This document shows positions 25,190 through 34,324 of a stretch of DNA of 64,000 nucleotides, one piece after another. Numbering within the stretch: position 1 is the stretch's first letter; each line of letters opens with the position of its first letter. The position numbers and the translations under genes are program-made. This stretch comes from Akkermansiaceae bacterium UBA2367 (GTDB taxonomy: Bacteria; Verrucomicrobiota; Verrucomicrobiia; Verrucomicrobiales; DEV007). The notes under the pieces are model-generated. The model was not told the DNA's origin. It did not search any database and worked only from the letters and a program-made list of their open reading frames with translations. The stretch spans positions 2,181-66,180 of the forward strand of contig DDTJ01000073.1 of assembly GCA_002344525.1 (NCBI GenBank). Reading direction: 5' to 3'.

Positions 25190-25923
25190 CAGTGGCTGTG
25201 GCCCTTCAGCCACGAGACGACGGCGTCGGTCATTTGGACGAGGCCGTCGCCGCTGTAGACGTGGTCCACGCCGGGAAGGATGACGATCTCCTTCGGCTCG
25301 TAGGCGCTCGCGTAGATCTCCTGCCCCTCCTCGACGGGCACGACGTCGTCGGCATCGCCGTGGACGATAAGCCAAGGCACCTCGATCTTCTCGGTCTTGG
25401 AAAGGACGTTGCCGATCTTGGTGAGGTCGTCGGCGAAGGCTTGGGAGAGGGGGCAGTCCTTGTCGTCCCACATGCAGCCCTTGCCGGGCTTCTGGTCGCC
25501 GAACTCGCGTTCGAGGAACTGCTTGGTGTGGACCATGCCGGAGAGGGAGACGAGCAGTTCGATGCGCTCGTCCTTCGCCGTGGCGAGCACCCCGACGGCA
25601 GCGCCCATGCTGTGGCCGATGTAGCAGACGCGGTGGTAGCCCTCTTCCTCCGCCGCGTCGACGATGGTCTTGAGATCCTTCACCTCCTTCGTGATGGTGC
25701 TGTCCTCGAACTTGCCGCCCGACTTGCCGTTGCCGGAGAAGGAGAAGCGCAGAGCGTTGAAGCCCGCCTTCTCCAGCGCCTCGGCGAGGCCGACAGCCCA
25801 AGGGCGGTCCTTGTTTCCGGTGACCCCGTGGCCGATGATGGCGAGGAGGGAGGTGTCGGAAGGATCTCCGTGGAACTCGTAGTCGAGGGTTTCCTTGGAG
25901 GAATTGAGGATTTCGAGATGCAT
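25189..25923 (-). CDS. Alpha/beta hydrolase
   Basis: A 244-residue cytoplasmic serine hydrolase without a signal peptide. It shows an oxyanion-side HGVTGNKDRP near residue 32, the nucleophile elbow GHSMGAA near 103, Asp in HGDADDVVP near 195, and His in GVDHVYSG near 222, so the triad is complete. The pattern is close to small esterase or feruloyl-esterase-like proteins. It is coupled to the PfkB kinase by a one-base overlap; the metabolic link is unknown. Confidence 0.85.
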   Translation of the reverse strand: MHLEILNSSKETLDYEFHGDPSDTSLLAIIGHGVTGNKDRPWAVGLAEALEKAGFNALRFSFSGNGKSGGKFEDSTITKEVKDLKTIVDAAEEEGYHRVCYIGHSMGAAVGVLATAKDERIELLVSLSGMVHTKQFLEREFGDQKPGKGCMWDDKDCPLSQAFADDLTKIGNVLSKTEKIEVPWLIVHGDADDVVPVEEGQEIYASAYEPKEIVILPGVDHVYSGDGLVQMTDAVVSWLKGHSH

Positions 25924-26036
25924 GCGGTTCAGGCGGACGGTTGTCGCGATAATTTGCGAGGGCGATCCGAATTGTCTAAGCGAAAAAAACGGAAAAAGAC
26001 GCCGGGCGCTCTTTTCTTGGCCACCCGTCCGGGGAC

Positions 26037-26339
26037 TCAGAATTGGGTGTCAAAGACCCGGACCTCGCGGAACCACGGGGAGAAGGACTCCACAAAGACG
26101 CCGTGCTCCGGATGGACTTGGTAGGCGTCGTGCTGCGCGACGGAGTCGAACTCAAGGACGAGCGCGTAGTCGAAGGTGTTTTGCGTGACGGGACGGACCG
26201 GGGTCGCCGCGGCCTTGCCGAAAGAGCCCGCCGCGACCACGTCGATGCGGAAGAGGGCGCGGAGGCCCTCCTCGAAGGAGGCTTTTTGTTCGTCGGTGAG
26301 GGCGGGATCGAGCCAGAAGTAGACGCTGTGTCGGACCAT
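26037..26339 (-). CDS. Dabb-family (stress-responsive alpha/beta barrel) protein
   Basis: A 100-residue protein matching the dimeric ferredoxin-like Dabb fold: opening strand VRHSVYFWL, helix with LTDEQKASFEEGLRAL, a central strand FDYALVLEFDS, and the conserved YQVHPEH segment followed by a terminal strand. The start MVRHSVY is chosen because it begins the first strand; upstream residues are not family-like. Dabb proteins have varied or unknown roles. Confidence 0.85.
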   Translation of the reverse strand: MVRHSVYFWLDPALTDEQKASFEEGLRALFRIDVVAAGSFGKAAATPVRPVTQNTFDYALVLEFDSVAQHDAYQVHPEHGVFVESFSPWFREVRVFDTQF

Positions 26340-26383
26340 GGCGCGGAGATTAGGCGAAGTGCCGCGCCGAATCAACACAATCT

Positions 26384-26541
26384 GGAAATCCGAAGCCCGA
26401 AATCCGGACGCTGAACCGCTACGCGGGACCGCTGATTGGCGCTGATCCGCGCTGATTTTTTTCCAAGCCCAGAAAAATCAGCGGCAATCAGCGAAGATCA
26501 TCGGTCGCCGGAGGCCATTCGGATTTCGGGTTTCGGATTTT
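26384..26541. repeat. Nested palindromic repeat between the Dabb and metX genes
   Basis: Outer inverted copies of a GGATTTCGGGTTTCGGATTT-type word lie at 26384-26408 and 26516-26540. Inside them, GCTGATT words at about 26430-26460 pair with AATCAGC words at about 26474-26492 around a short loop. The metX stop codon (26540-26542) coincides with the right outer arm. Confidence 0.75.
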
Positions 26542-27718
26542 ACTCCGCCACGAGCGCCTTCGTCGCGTTGTGCAGCATCACTTGGATGTGCGGGGTGTAG
26601 AGGTCGGGTTCGAGGAGGAAGGAGTCGTGCCCCTTCTCCGAATGCACCGTGAAGTAGAGGTGCGGCACCGAGGCGCCCTTGAGATGCTCGACGAGGGCGG
26701 CCTGCTCCTCGGGGTAGAAACAGTAGTCCTCGTCGATGCTGAAGACGAGATACTGGTGCCCCGCCTCGCGGGAGCGTCCGAAAAGGTCGGCCGCGTCCCT
26801 CGCGCCGCCTTCGCCCACGGGGTCGTAGCGGCTCCATGCCTCGCAGATGCGCAGGTAGGTGTTCGCGTCGAAGCGGTCGGTGAACTTCTTCCCCTGGTGC
26901 AGCATGTAGCTTTCGACGTGGTCGTGGGCCTGATACCAGGCGAAGCGGTCCCCCGGCTGGATCACGTCATGGCTTGCGCGGCGCTCGATCGCGTCGAGGT
27001 GGACGAAGGTCTTGTGGCTGATCATCCGGGCGAGGGAAAGGCCCGTCTCCGGCGCGCCGCTCTCGTAGTAGTCCCCGGCGCGGAAGCTCGGGTCGTTCTC
27101 GATGGCGAGGATCTGCTCCAGGAGGATGATGCGGTTCAGCACCGTGGTCTTCACCCCCGAGGCGATGGAGATGACGAGGCGGGTGCGCTCCGGGTAGGTC
27201 GTCGCGAAGGTGGTCGCGCCGAGCCCGCCCGTCGACGGCCCGACCACCGCGAGGAGTCGCTCGATCCCGAGCCGGTCGAGGAGCATGGCCTGGCTGCGCA
27301 CGATGTCGGAGACGGAGACGTGGGGAAAGGAGGAGGCGTAGCGTTTTCCCGTGGCCGGGTTCATGCTCGACGGGCCGGTCGAGCCGTAGCAGCCGCCGAG
27401 GTAGTTCGCGCAGATGACATGGTAGCGGGTCGTGTCGAGAGCCTTGCCGGGACCGATGAAAGGATCCCACCAGCCCGGCACGCATTCCTGCGTCCAGAAC
27501 TCGTTCTCCTTGACCCAGCGGTTGGTCCCCGCGGCGTGCTGACTGCCCGAAAAGGCGTGGAAGAGCAGGATCGCGTTCGACCTGTCCTCGTTCAATTCGC
27601 CGTAGGTCTCGTAGGCGATCTCGACATGGTCGAGCGACTCGCCGCTGCGGAAGACGAAAGGCTCGTCCCGCGTCGCGAGGATTTCGAAGCGGGTTTCGAC
27701 AGATCCTATCTCACTCAT
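26540..27718 (-). CDS. metX: Homoserine O-acetyltransferase (MetX)
   Basis: Alpha/beta-hydrolase-fold transferase that acylates L-homoserine in methionine biosynthesis. The 392-residue sequence shows HAFSGSQHAAGT near residue 55, the Asn-rich segment CANYLGGCYGSTGPSS, the nucleophile elbow GPSTGG near 159, Asp in IDEDYCFYP near 328, and His in KGHDSF near 364. Acyl donor choice (acetyl- versus succinyl-CoA) cannot be decided with certainty from sequence. The start MSEIGSV is preferred over the ATG 33 bases upstream for family length. No partner metY or metW is adjacent. Confidence 0.9.
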   Translation of the reverse strand: MSEIGSVETRFEILATRDEPFVFRSGESLDHVEIAYETYGELNEDRSNAILLFHAFSGSQHAAGTNRWVKENEFWTQECVPGWWDPFIGPGKALDTTRYHVICANYLGGCYGSTGPSSMNPATGKRYASSFPHVSVSDIVRSQAMLLDRLGIERLLAVVGPSTGGLGATTFATTYPERTRLVISIASGVKTTVLNRIILLEQILAIENDPSFRAGDYYESGAPETGLSLARMISHKTFVHLDAIERRASHDVIQPGDRFAWYQAHDHVESYMLHQGKKFTDRFDANTYLRICEAWSRYDPVGEGGARDAADLFGRSREAGHQYLVFSIDEDYCFYPEEQAALVEHLKGASVPHLYFTVHSEKGHDSFLLEPDLYTPHIQVMLHNATKALVAE

Positions 27719-27847
27719 CCAAGGCTTGGGGGTGGAAAGGCTAACCCACATCGGCGGGAACCGCCACCCTTTTGGGCGTCATACGCGCCCGCCTCTCGCG
27801 CGGCTTGCAATCCGGGGCGGCAAGGTGGATGAATACCCCTCCATCCC

Positions 27848-28834
27848 ATGAGCCGGAAGAACCCCGCCCCTCCGCCTTCCCACGCGAAAGGCCTTTTCGC
27901 CACCTTCCTCGTGCTCGGCGGTCTCGCCGCCGCCGCTTGGTTTCTCTACGATCCCTGGCTGAAGCCCTATGTGGAGAAGTTCACCGGGGGCACCTCCTCG
28001 AACGACAGCAGCCACGTGATCAAGAACCCGTCGGACGTCCCCCCGCCCCCGGTCGCGAAACCGAAAACGGAATCTGCGGGACCCTCGACGCCCGCTCCGG
28101 CGACGCCCGCCCCCCCAGCCCCGAAATCGGAATTGGAACTCCTCTTGGAGGCGAAATACCCCATGCCGGAAATCCCGCCGCTGACGGCCATCGTCGACGA
28201 ATGGCGCAACGTCCCGCCGAAAGCCTATCCCGCCGAGGTGACGGCGAAGGAGGCCGTCGCCTTCCAGCTCGTGGTGAACGGACAGGCGGTCGGGTCGAGC
28301 AACGTCGCCCCCGGCACACCGTTGAAGCCAGTGCGCCTCGTGGGTGGGCGGCTCTTCGTCGCCTCGCCCGCCGACCCGTCGATGAGCGCCGAGATCGCCG
28401 TGGACCAGACCGATTTCAAAGAACGCATCGAGGCCCGCTACCGACAGTTCGTCGAGACGAAACGGCAGGAAGTCGAAACCAAACGCGCCCGCGCCCGCCA
28501 GATCCTCGCCGCCGATCCCGCGAAGCTCGACCTCCTCGTCGGCAAGGCGGCGCCTTCCGTCGGCAACGACGACGGCGGGGATCCCCGCGTCGCCCCGGTG
28601 AAGGCGAGCCTGAAGGCGGGCGAGGTCGCCAGCGCGACGTTCGAGGAGGCCCGCTCCTTCCACTGGAACGGTTCCGAGACGATCCGGGGCGAATACGCCG
28701 GGACCTACGACACGGTGACGGTGCGTTTCGAGATCGACACCATTTTCGGACGCTTTCCCGTGGAATACAAAGCCCTCCTCCGGGGCGGCCGGGTCCATGC
28801 TTGGATCGACCCGGTGACGGAGGACCGCATCTGA
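27848..28834 (+). CDS. Hypothetical membrane-anchored protein
   Basis: A 328-residue protein with one N-terminal membrane segment at about residues 15-33, a Pro/Ala/Thr-rich linker (about 55-95), and a periplasmic domain containing a charged helix rich in ETKRQ near 195-220. The C-terminal 80 residues are beta-rich and include FHWNGSETIRGEY and FGRFPVEYKALL. No known domain is recognised. Its stop shares one base with the start of the following esterase gene (TGATG), so the two are probably co-translated. Confidence 0.65.
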   Translation: MSRKNPAPPPSHAKGLFATFLVLGGLAAAAWFLYDPWLKPYVEKFTGGTSSNDSSHVIKNPSDVPPPPVAKPKTESAGPSTPAPATPAPPAPKSELELLLEAKYPMPEIPPLTAIVDEWRNVPPKAYPAEVTAKEAVAFQLVVNGQAVGSSNVAPGTPLKPVRLVGGRLFVASPADPSMSAEIAVDQTDFKERIEARYRQFVETKRQEVETKRARARQILAADPAKLDLLVGKAAPSVGNDDGGDPRVAPVKASLKAGEVASATFEEARSFHWNGSETIRGEYAGTYDTVTVRFEIDTIFGRFPVEYKALLRGGRVHAWIDPVTEDRI

Positions 28835-30819
28835 TGAAAAAAACGACCAACTCCCTTCCCCCCTTCGCCGCCACCATCCTCGCCCTGCTCGCGGCGACGA
28901 CGGCCCCGGCGCTCGATCCCATCGCGCCCATCGTGCGCATTCTCCCGCCGGAGGAGGGTGCTGTCGCCCTTCCACCGGAACTCCGCGACCCTCTCGAAAA
29001 ACGCGTCTCCTCCCTCTCCGAGCAGATCCGCAAGATCGAGCGGGACCCCCACGCCGCCGATGCCGCAGTGCTGGTCAAAGCCGTCGATTTCGCCCTGAGG
29101 AACGGCGAATTCTACTCGGACAAGGAGTTTCCCCGCGCCGCGACGATGCTCGATCTCGCCGACGAGCGCCTCCGCGCCCTCGGGAGGAAAGGCCAGCGCC
29201 CCTGGCTGAAGCAGCGCGGCCTCGTCGTCCGCGGCTACCGCTCGCAGATCGACCAGTCCTACCAGCCCTACGGTCTCGAAATTCCCGAATCCCTCGACCT
29301 CTCGCGTCCCGTCCCCCTGCTCGTCTGGCTGCGCGGCCGCGGCGACAAGGCCACCGACCTGCACTTTCTGGAGCAATGCCGCACGAGGAGCCAAGCCTTC
29401 GGCGGTTTCTACAAGGAGCAGGCCGAAGCCATCGTCCTGCACCCCTTCGGACGGCATTGCGTCGGCTGGAAACACGCGGGCGAGATCGACGTCTTCGAGG
29501 CGATCGAGGCGGTGATGGCCGACTACTCCATCGACCCCGACCGCATCATCCTCGCGGGCTTCTCCATGGGCGGGGCCGGCGCCTGGCACATCGGCGCCCA
29601 CTACCGTGATCGCTTCTGCGGCGTCCACGCCGGGGCGGGATTCGCAGAGACGAAGGAATACAACCGCCTCACCCCCGACAAATACCCTGCGGTCCACGAG
29701 CAGACCCTGTGGAAGGTCTACGACGTGCCGGAGTATGCCGCCAATTTCCTCAACGGCCCCCTCCTCGCCTATTCCGGGGAGAAGGACAAGCAGAAGGCCG
29801 CCGCCGACCTCATGGCCCGCGAACTGGCCAAGGTCGGCCACGAGCTGCGCCATGTCGTCGCCCCCGACACCGAGCACAAATACACCGCCGAAGCCGTCGC
29901 GGAAATCGGCGAATGGCTCTCCGAAACTTGGCGAACGGGCCGCCAACGCCCGGCCCGGACGATCCGCTGGCAGACGCCGACCCTGCGCTACGGCGGCTAC
30001 GATTGGCTGCGGCTCACCGGGCTGGAGGCGCATTGGACGACCGCCTCCGCCAAAGCCGAATGGGACCGTGAGAAAAAACTCATCACCCTCGACCTCGCAG
30101 GTGTCACCGCTTTTGAGATTGCTCCGGGACCGGGCCACCGCCTCGCCGGGACGAAGATCGAGATCGGCGGGGACACCCTCACCGCCGCGTCTTCCGGCTC
30201 TCCCGCCACCACCCTCTCCCTCGTCCGCCGCGACGGGCGCTGGACTTGGGGCCAACCGGACCCAGGCTCGAAGCGTCCCGGCCTCCAAGGCCCCATCGAC
30301 GACGCCTTCCTGAGCCGCTTCGTCGTCGTGCCGCCCGACCGGGTTCCGTCCGATCCGAAAACGGCGCGCTGGACCGCCTTCGAACTCGACCATTTCCGCT
30401 CCCGCTGGCGCACCCTGATGCGCGGCGAACTCCCGGAAAAACGCGCCGACCAGATCGACGCCGAGGACATCGCCGACGCGAACCTCGTCCTCTGGGGTGA
30501 TCCCGAATCGAACCCCCTCATCGCCAAGATCGCAGCGAAGCTGCCCGTCGTGTGGCAGGGCGGCTCCTTCACCCTCCGGGGCGAAACCTACCCGCGCGGC
30601 GAGCATGTCCCCGTCCTCGTCTTCCCGAATCCGCTGAACCCGGATCGCTATGTCGTCCTCAACAGCGGCCTCACCTTCCGCGAAGGCCACGACCGGACGA
30701 ACTCCCAGCAGAATCCCAAGCTGCCCGACTGGGCCGTGATCGGACTCGACCGCGACCCCGACGCCCTCTCGCCGGGCCGCGTCGTCGCGGCGGGATTTTT
30801 CGACAAGAGCTGGAAGTGA
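28834..30819 (+). CDS. Secreted prolyl-oligopeptidase/esterase-type hydrolase
   Basis: A 661-residue secreted protein with a signal peptide of about 26 residues ending near APALDP. A helical N-terminal region precedes an alpha/beta-hydrolase domain (about 135-365) with nucleophile elbow GFSMGGAG near 243, a probable Asp in SGEKDKQ near 314 and His in DTEHKYT near 347. The C-terminal 300 residues are beta-rich and may bind carbohydrate or pack on the catalytic domain; a KLPVVWQGG-type segment near 572 resembles PVC esterases. Coupled to the preceding membrane-anchored gene. Substrate unknown. Confidence 0.78.
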   Translation: MKKTTNSLPPFAATILALLAATTAPALDPIAPIVRILPPEEGAVALPPELRDPLEKRVSSLSEQIRKIERDPHAADAAVLVKAVDFALRNGEFYSDKEFPRAATMLDLADERLRALGRKGQRPWLKQRGLVVRGYRSQIDQSYQPYGLEIPESLDLSRPVPLLVWLRGRGDKATDLHFLEQCRTRSQAFGGFYKEQAEAIVLHPFGRHCVGWKHAGEIDVFEAIEAVMADYSIDPDRIILAGFSMGGAGAWHIGAHYRDRFCGVHAGAGFAETKEYNRLTPDKYPAVHEQTLWKVYDVPEYAANFLNGPLLAYSGEKDKQKAAADLMARELAKVGHELRHVVAPDTEHKYTAEAVAEIGEWLSETWRTGRQRPARTIRWQTPTLRYGGYDWLRLTGLEAHWTTASAKAEWDREKKLITLDLAGVTAFEIAPGPGHRLAGTKIEIGGDTLTAASSGSPATTLSLVRRDGRWTWGQPDPGSKRPGLQGPIDDAFLSRFVVVPPDRVPSDPKTARWTAFELDHFRSRWRTLMRGELPEKRADQIDAEDIADANLVLWGDPESNPLIAKIAAKLPVVWQGGSFTLRGETYPRGEHVPVLVFPNPLNPDRYVVLNSGLTFREGHDRTNSQQNPKLPDWAVIGLDRDPDALSPGRVVAAGFFDKSWK

Positions 30820-30847
30820 GATCGATCGATCCGCCTTCATTTCAAAG

Positions 30848-31618
30848 ATGGTTGAAATGCCAGGACTGCCGCCCGGTGTCGGACACGACTACGGAGAACT
30901 CCTGCGGCGATGGCGGGAGCTCGACGGGAGCAGCGGCCTGATCGTCCGCACCCTCTGCGAAGCGGGCGGCCATCCCGTGCTCGCCGTCGAGAGCGAACGC
31001 GCCGCCTCCGGCGAGCCCGGCGGCCTTTACCTCAGTGCCGGAGTCCACGGCGACGAATGCGCCCCGGTATGGGCTCTGCTGGCGTGGGCGGAGGGCGCGT
31101 CCGCGATCCTGCGGGAGCGGCCCGTCGTGATCCTCCCCTGCCTCAACCCCGTCGGCCTACTCTGGAACACCCGGCTCGACGGGGACGGGATCGACTTGAA
31201 CCGATGCTTCGAAAACGGTTCCCATCCCGTGGTCGGGACGTGGCAAGGCTTCCTCCAAGGGCGCCGTTTCGAAACGGCCATCAACCTTCACGAGGACTAC
31301 GACGCCTCCGGCATCTACCTCTACGAACTGACGCGCGGGGAATCCGCAGGCGACGCCCTGCTCGCCGCCTGCGAAGGGATCATCCCGAGGGAGCGGGCGG
31401 GCGAGATCGACGGATCGCCTTTCGCGAACGGATTGCTGGTCCGGTCCACGGAGATCGAGCAGGTCGTCGCGGAACGGCTCGGCGGTTTTCCCGAAGCGGC
31501 CTATCTCTTTCTGAAGCACGCCGGGACGGGCTACACCTTCGAAACGCCGAGCGAACTGGATTTGACCCGCCGCATCGCCGCGCACCTCGCGTTTTTGGAA
31601 GCCGCCACCGCCTGTTGA
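30848..31618 (+). CDS. M14-like zinc carboxypeptidase/succinylglutamate desuccinylase-family protein
   Basis: A 256-residue cytoplasmic metallohydrolase. Zinc ligands are visible as His67 and Glu70 in GVHGDE and the third His in NLHEDYD near 147. A catalytic-type Glu lies in FETPSELDL near 232, and NPVG and DLNRCF fit the substrate-side loop. The family removes acyl or C-terminal amino-acid groups; the specific substrate is unknown. No signal peptide is present. Confidence 0.8.
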   Translation: MVEMPGLPPGVGHDYGELLRRWRELDGSSGLIVRTLCEAGGHPVLAVESERAASGEPGGLYLSAGVHGDECAPVWALLAWAEGASAILRERPVVILPCLNPVGLLWNTRLDGDGIDLNRCFENGSHPVVGTWQGFLQGRRFETAINLHEDYDASGIYLYELTRGESAGDALLAACEGIIPRERAGEIDGSPFANGLLVRSTEIEQVVAERLGGFPEAAYLFLKHAGTGYTFETPSELDLTRRIAAHLAFLEAATAC

Positions 31619-31706
31619 ATCTGGCCCAGTCGGTGCGGGTCGGGGGAAAACCCCCGCCCCCATCACGCCGCTTTCCCCCGCGCCGATTTTCGGCCATATT
31701 CCGGCC

Positions 31707-32627
31707 ATGCCCCTGCACCTCGATCCCCTGTCGCGTCGCCGTTTCCTCGGCGGTTCCGCCGTCCTTGTCCTTTCGCCCTTCCTCCGGGATTCCGCGACGG
31801 CGGCGGAGTCCGAGACCTGGGCCTTGCTCTCGGACACCCACATCGCCGCCGACCGGACCACCGTCGTGCGGGGAGCCGTGAACATGGCCGACCACCTCCA
31901 ACGCGTCGTCGCCGAGGTGCTGGCCGAAAAGGACAGCCTCGCCGGAGTCATCATCGACGGCGATTGCGCCTACCTTGATGGCAAGGCGGAGGACTACGCC
32001 ACCCTCATCGAACTGCTCGCCCCCCTCCGCGAGGCGGGGCTGCCGATCCACTTCACCATGGGCAACCACGACGACCGCGAGAAGATCGCCGCCGCCCTCG
32101 GGGAGGCCACCGGAGAGCCACCCGTCGCGGGCAAGCGATGCACCCTCATCGAAACCCCGCTGGCGAACTGGATCCTCCTCGACTCGCTGCGCTACGTGAA
32201 CCAAGTCGAGGGCGAGTTCGGCGCGGATCAGCTCGCTTGGATCGCCCGTCTCCTCGACGCCCATCCCGACAAGCCCGCCATCCTCGTCGGCCACCACAAT
32301 CCGCAGTTCCTCCCCCCCGACGTGCCCGGCGAGGAAAAGCCCAAGATCACCGGCATCCTCGACACCGAATCCTTCTTCGAGACGATCCGGCCCCGCCCCT
32401 CCGCGAAGGCCTACATCTACGGCCACAGCCATGCCTGGAAGCTCAAGCAGGAGGAGGACGGCCTGCACCAGGTCAACCTGCCGACCACCGCCTACGTCTT
32501 CAACGCCGCCCATCCGAGCGGCTGGGTCCGCGCCACCGTGACCGCCGGAGGCCTCTCCCTCGAGCTCCGCTCCCTCGACCCCTCGCATCCCGGGCACGGG
32601 AAAACGCACGACCTCGCCTGGCGCTGA
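31707..32627 (+). CDS. Metallophosphoesterase with Tat signal
   Basis: A 306-residue calcineurin-type phosphoesterase exported by the Tat pathway: the N-terminus carries SRRRFLGGSAVLV. Metal-binding motifs appear in order: SDTH near residue 46, IIDGDCAY near 85, MGNHDD near 117, GHHN near 195 and GHSHAW near 240. Typical substrates are phosphodiesters or phosphorylated sugars or nucleotides outside the cytoplasm. Confidence 0.88.
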   Translation: MPLHLDPLSRRRFLGGSAVLVLSPFLRDSATAAESETWALLSDTHIAADRTTVVRGAVNMADHLQRVVAEVLAEKDSLAGVIIDGDCAYLDGKAEDYATLIELLAPLREAGLPIHFTMGNHDDREKIAAALGEATGEPPVAGKRCTLIETPLANWILLDSLRYVNQVEGEFGADQLAWIARLLDAHPDKPAILVGHHNPQFLPPDVPGEEKPKITGILDTESFFETIRPRPSAKAYIYGHSHAWKLKQEEDGLHQVNLPTTAYVFNAAHPSGWVRATVTAGGLSLELRSLDPSHPGHGKTHDLAWR

Positions 32628-32653
32628 CCCTTCCCCACTCCCCCCCTCCCGGA

Positions 32654-33517
32654 ATGCCCCTCCTCGGTCGCATCCAGAACTTGGTCGCCCTTCGCGAGTC
32701 GGACCACGGCCTCTACCTCGACGGCGATATCCTCCTGCCGACCCGCGAGGTTCCGGCCGGGACCGAGCCGGGCGACGAGGTGCGCGTCTTCATCTCGCGC
32801 GATTCCGAAGACCGTCTCGTCGCCACGACGAGGCTGCCCCTCTGCCAAGCCGGAGACTACGCCGGGCTGAAAGTGGTCGAGGTGAACCCTCGCCTCGGGG
32901 CCTTTCTCGACTGGGGTCTCGTCAAAGATCTCCTCCTCCCCTTCGCCGAGCAGAGCAAGCCCGTCCGCGTCGGGGAGACCGTCGTCGTGCGCGTCCTCAT
33001 CGATCCGAAGAGCGACCGCCTCATCGCCACGACCAAGCTGGGACGCTATCTCGACAAGACCGCGCCGCGCTACCAGCCCGGACAACCCGTCTCCTTGAGA
33101 ATCCTGGAGCGCACCCCGCTCGGTTGGAGCGCCATCGTCGAAGGCAGCCACCGCGGACTGCTCCACGCCAACGAAGTCCACCGCCCCCTCCAGCCCGGCG
33201 AGGAGATCGGTGGTTTTGTCAGGGAGGTGAAGGAGGACTACAAGATCGACCTCTCCCTCGAACCCGTCGGATTCGGCCGGGTCACCAGCCTTTCCGACCG
33301 CATTCTCGAAGCCCTCCGCAACGGGGGCGGGCGCATCGAACTCGGCGACGGGAGCACGCCCGAAGCGATCCGCGAAGCCTTCGGCGCGAGCAAGAAAGCG
33401 TTCAAAGCGGCCATCGGCTCCCTCTATCGCCGTCGGCTCGTCGAACCCGGCCCCCATTCCCTCGTCCTCCTCACGCCTTCGCCAAAGGCGCGGGGCAAAG
33501 GCCATCCCACGAAATGA
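32654..33517 (+). CDS. CvfB-like S1-type RNA-binding protein
   Basis: A 287-residue protein with tandem S1-like beta-barrel modules and a C-terminal winged-helix-like segment, the CvfB/YitL architecture. Supporting blocks are GLYLDGDILLP, VNPRLGAFLDWGLVKDLLLPF, GETVVVRVLIDPKSDRL, RGLLHANEV and the C-terminal ALRNGGGRI-ELGDGSTP-EAIREAFG-ASKKAFKAAIG string. CvfB affects virulence gene expression in Gram-positives; its role here is unknown, probably post-transcriptional. The end overlaps the nitroreductase start by ATGA. Confidence 0.86.
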   Translation: MPLLGRIQNLVALRESDHGLYLDGDILLPTREVPAGTEPGDEVRVFISRDSEDRLVATTRLPLCQAGDYAGLKVVEVNPRLGAFLDWGLVKDLLLPFAEQSKPVRVGETVVVRVLIDPKSDRLIATTKLGRYLDKTAPRYQPGQPVSLRILERTPLGWSAIVEGSHRGLLHANEVHRPLQPGEEIGGFVREVKEDYKIDLSLEPVGFGRVTSLSDRILEALRNGGGRIELGDGSTPEAIREAFGASKKAFKAAIGSLYRRRLVEPGPHSLVLLTPSPKARGKGHPTK

Positions 33518-34143
33518 GCGATCCCCCCGCCACCCCGCCCCTCGACGCGCTGTCGCTTCGCCTCGCGGCGGCCAACGCCCTGATCCGCCGCCGCCGCAGC
33601 ATCAAGCCGCAAGCGATGGACCAACGTCCCGTCGATCCCCGCCATCTCGCCGCCATCCTCGAAAATGCGAACTGGGCACCGACCCACGGCATGACCGAGC
33701 CTTGGCGCTTCTTCGTTTTCACCGGGGCCGGGCGCGAGCGGCTCGCCGATTTCTGCCAGTCCCTCTATCGCCGCCTCACCCTCGACGACGCCTTCCGCCA
33801 GGACAAATTCGACAAGCTGCGCTCGCAGCCCCTCCTCGCCCCCGTCGTCGTCGCCATCGCGATGAAGCGGCAGGAGATCGAGAAAATCCCCGAGATCGAG
33901 GAGGTCGAGGCCGTCGCCTGTTCCGTCCACAATATGCACCTCACCGCCTCGGCGCTCGGCATGGCCGCTTTCTGGTCCACGCCACCCCTCGTCTACAGCG
34001 ACGAGATGCGGCAATGGCTCGGCCTTTCCGATCCCCGCGACAAATGCCTGGGGCTTTTCTACCTCGGCTGGCCCGCCTCCGAAACTTGGCCCGAAGGCCA
34101 ACGCGGGGACTTCTCCGGAAAAATCGTCCACATTGAGGGGTAG
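33514..34143 (+). CDS. Nitroreductase-family flavoprotein
   Basis: A 209-residue FMN-dependent oxidoreductase. Early FMN-binding RRRRSIK near residue 26, NWAPTHGMTEPWRF near 53, the central helix with VHNMHLTASALGMAAFW near 140, and LGLFYLGWP near the end are typical. Nitroreductases reduce nitro groups or quinones with NAD(P)H; the natural substrate is not predictable. It is translationally coupled to the CvfB-like gene. Confidence 0.88.
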   Translation: MSDPPATPPLDALSLRLAAANALIRRRRSIKPQAMDQRPVDPRHLAAILENANWAPTHGMTEPWRFFVFTGAGRERLADFCQSLYRRLTLDDAFRQDKFDKLRSQPLLAPVVVAIAMKRQEIEKIPEIEEVEAVACSVHNMHLTASALGMAAFWSTPPLVYSDEMRQWLGLSDPRDKCLGLFYLGWPASETWPEGQRGDFSGKIVHIEG

Positions 34144-34324
34144 CGTTCTCCGCCACCCCCGCCTGGCAGCGGCAGGCATAGCAGGAAAAGGGCCGCCAGC
34201 CGTTTCATGCGGGGAGTACGCCCGGAAACCGCGACGGAGTCCGCGAGAACTTCGACCGATGGCATCCCGACAGCAAGGTCCACCGTCGTTCCACTATTGC
34301 CATCGTCCCGACGACGGGCTAAAA

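Noticed and set aside
34144..34324. Minus-strand start resembling a signal peptide (MKRLAALFLLCLPLP at about 34143-34208)
   Set aside because: The hydrophobic stretch is followed only by a Gly/Pro run and then the antisense of the nitroreductase gene. It could be a remnant of a lost exported protein, but there is no supporting downstream sequence.
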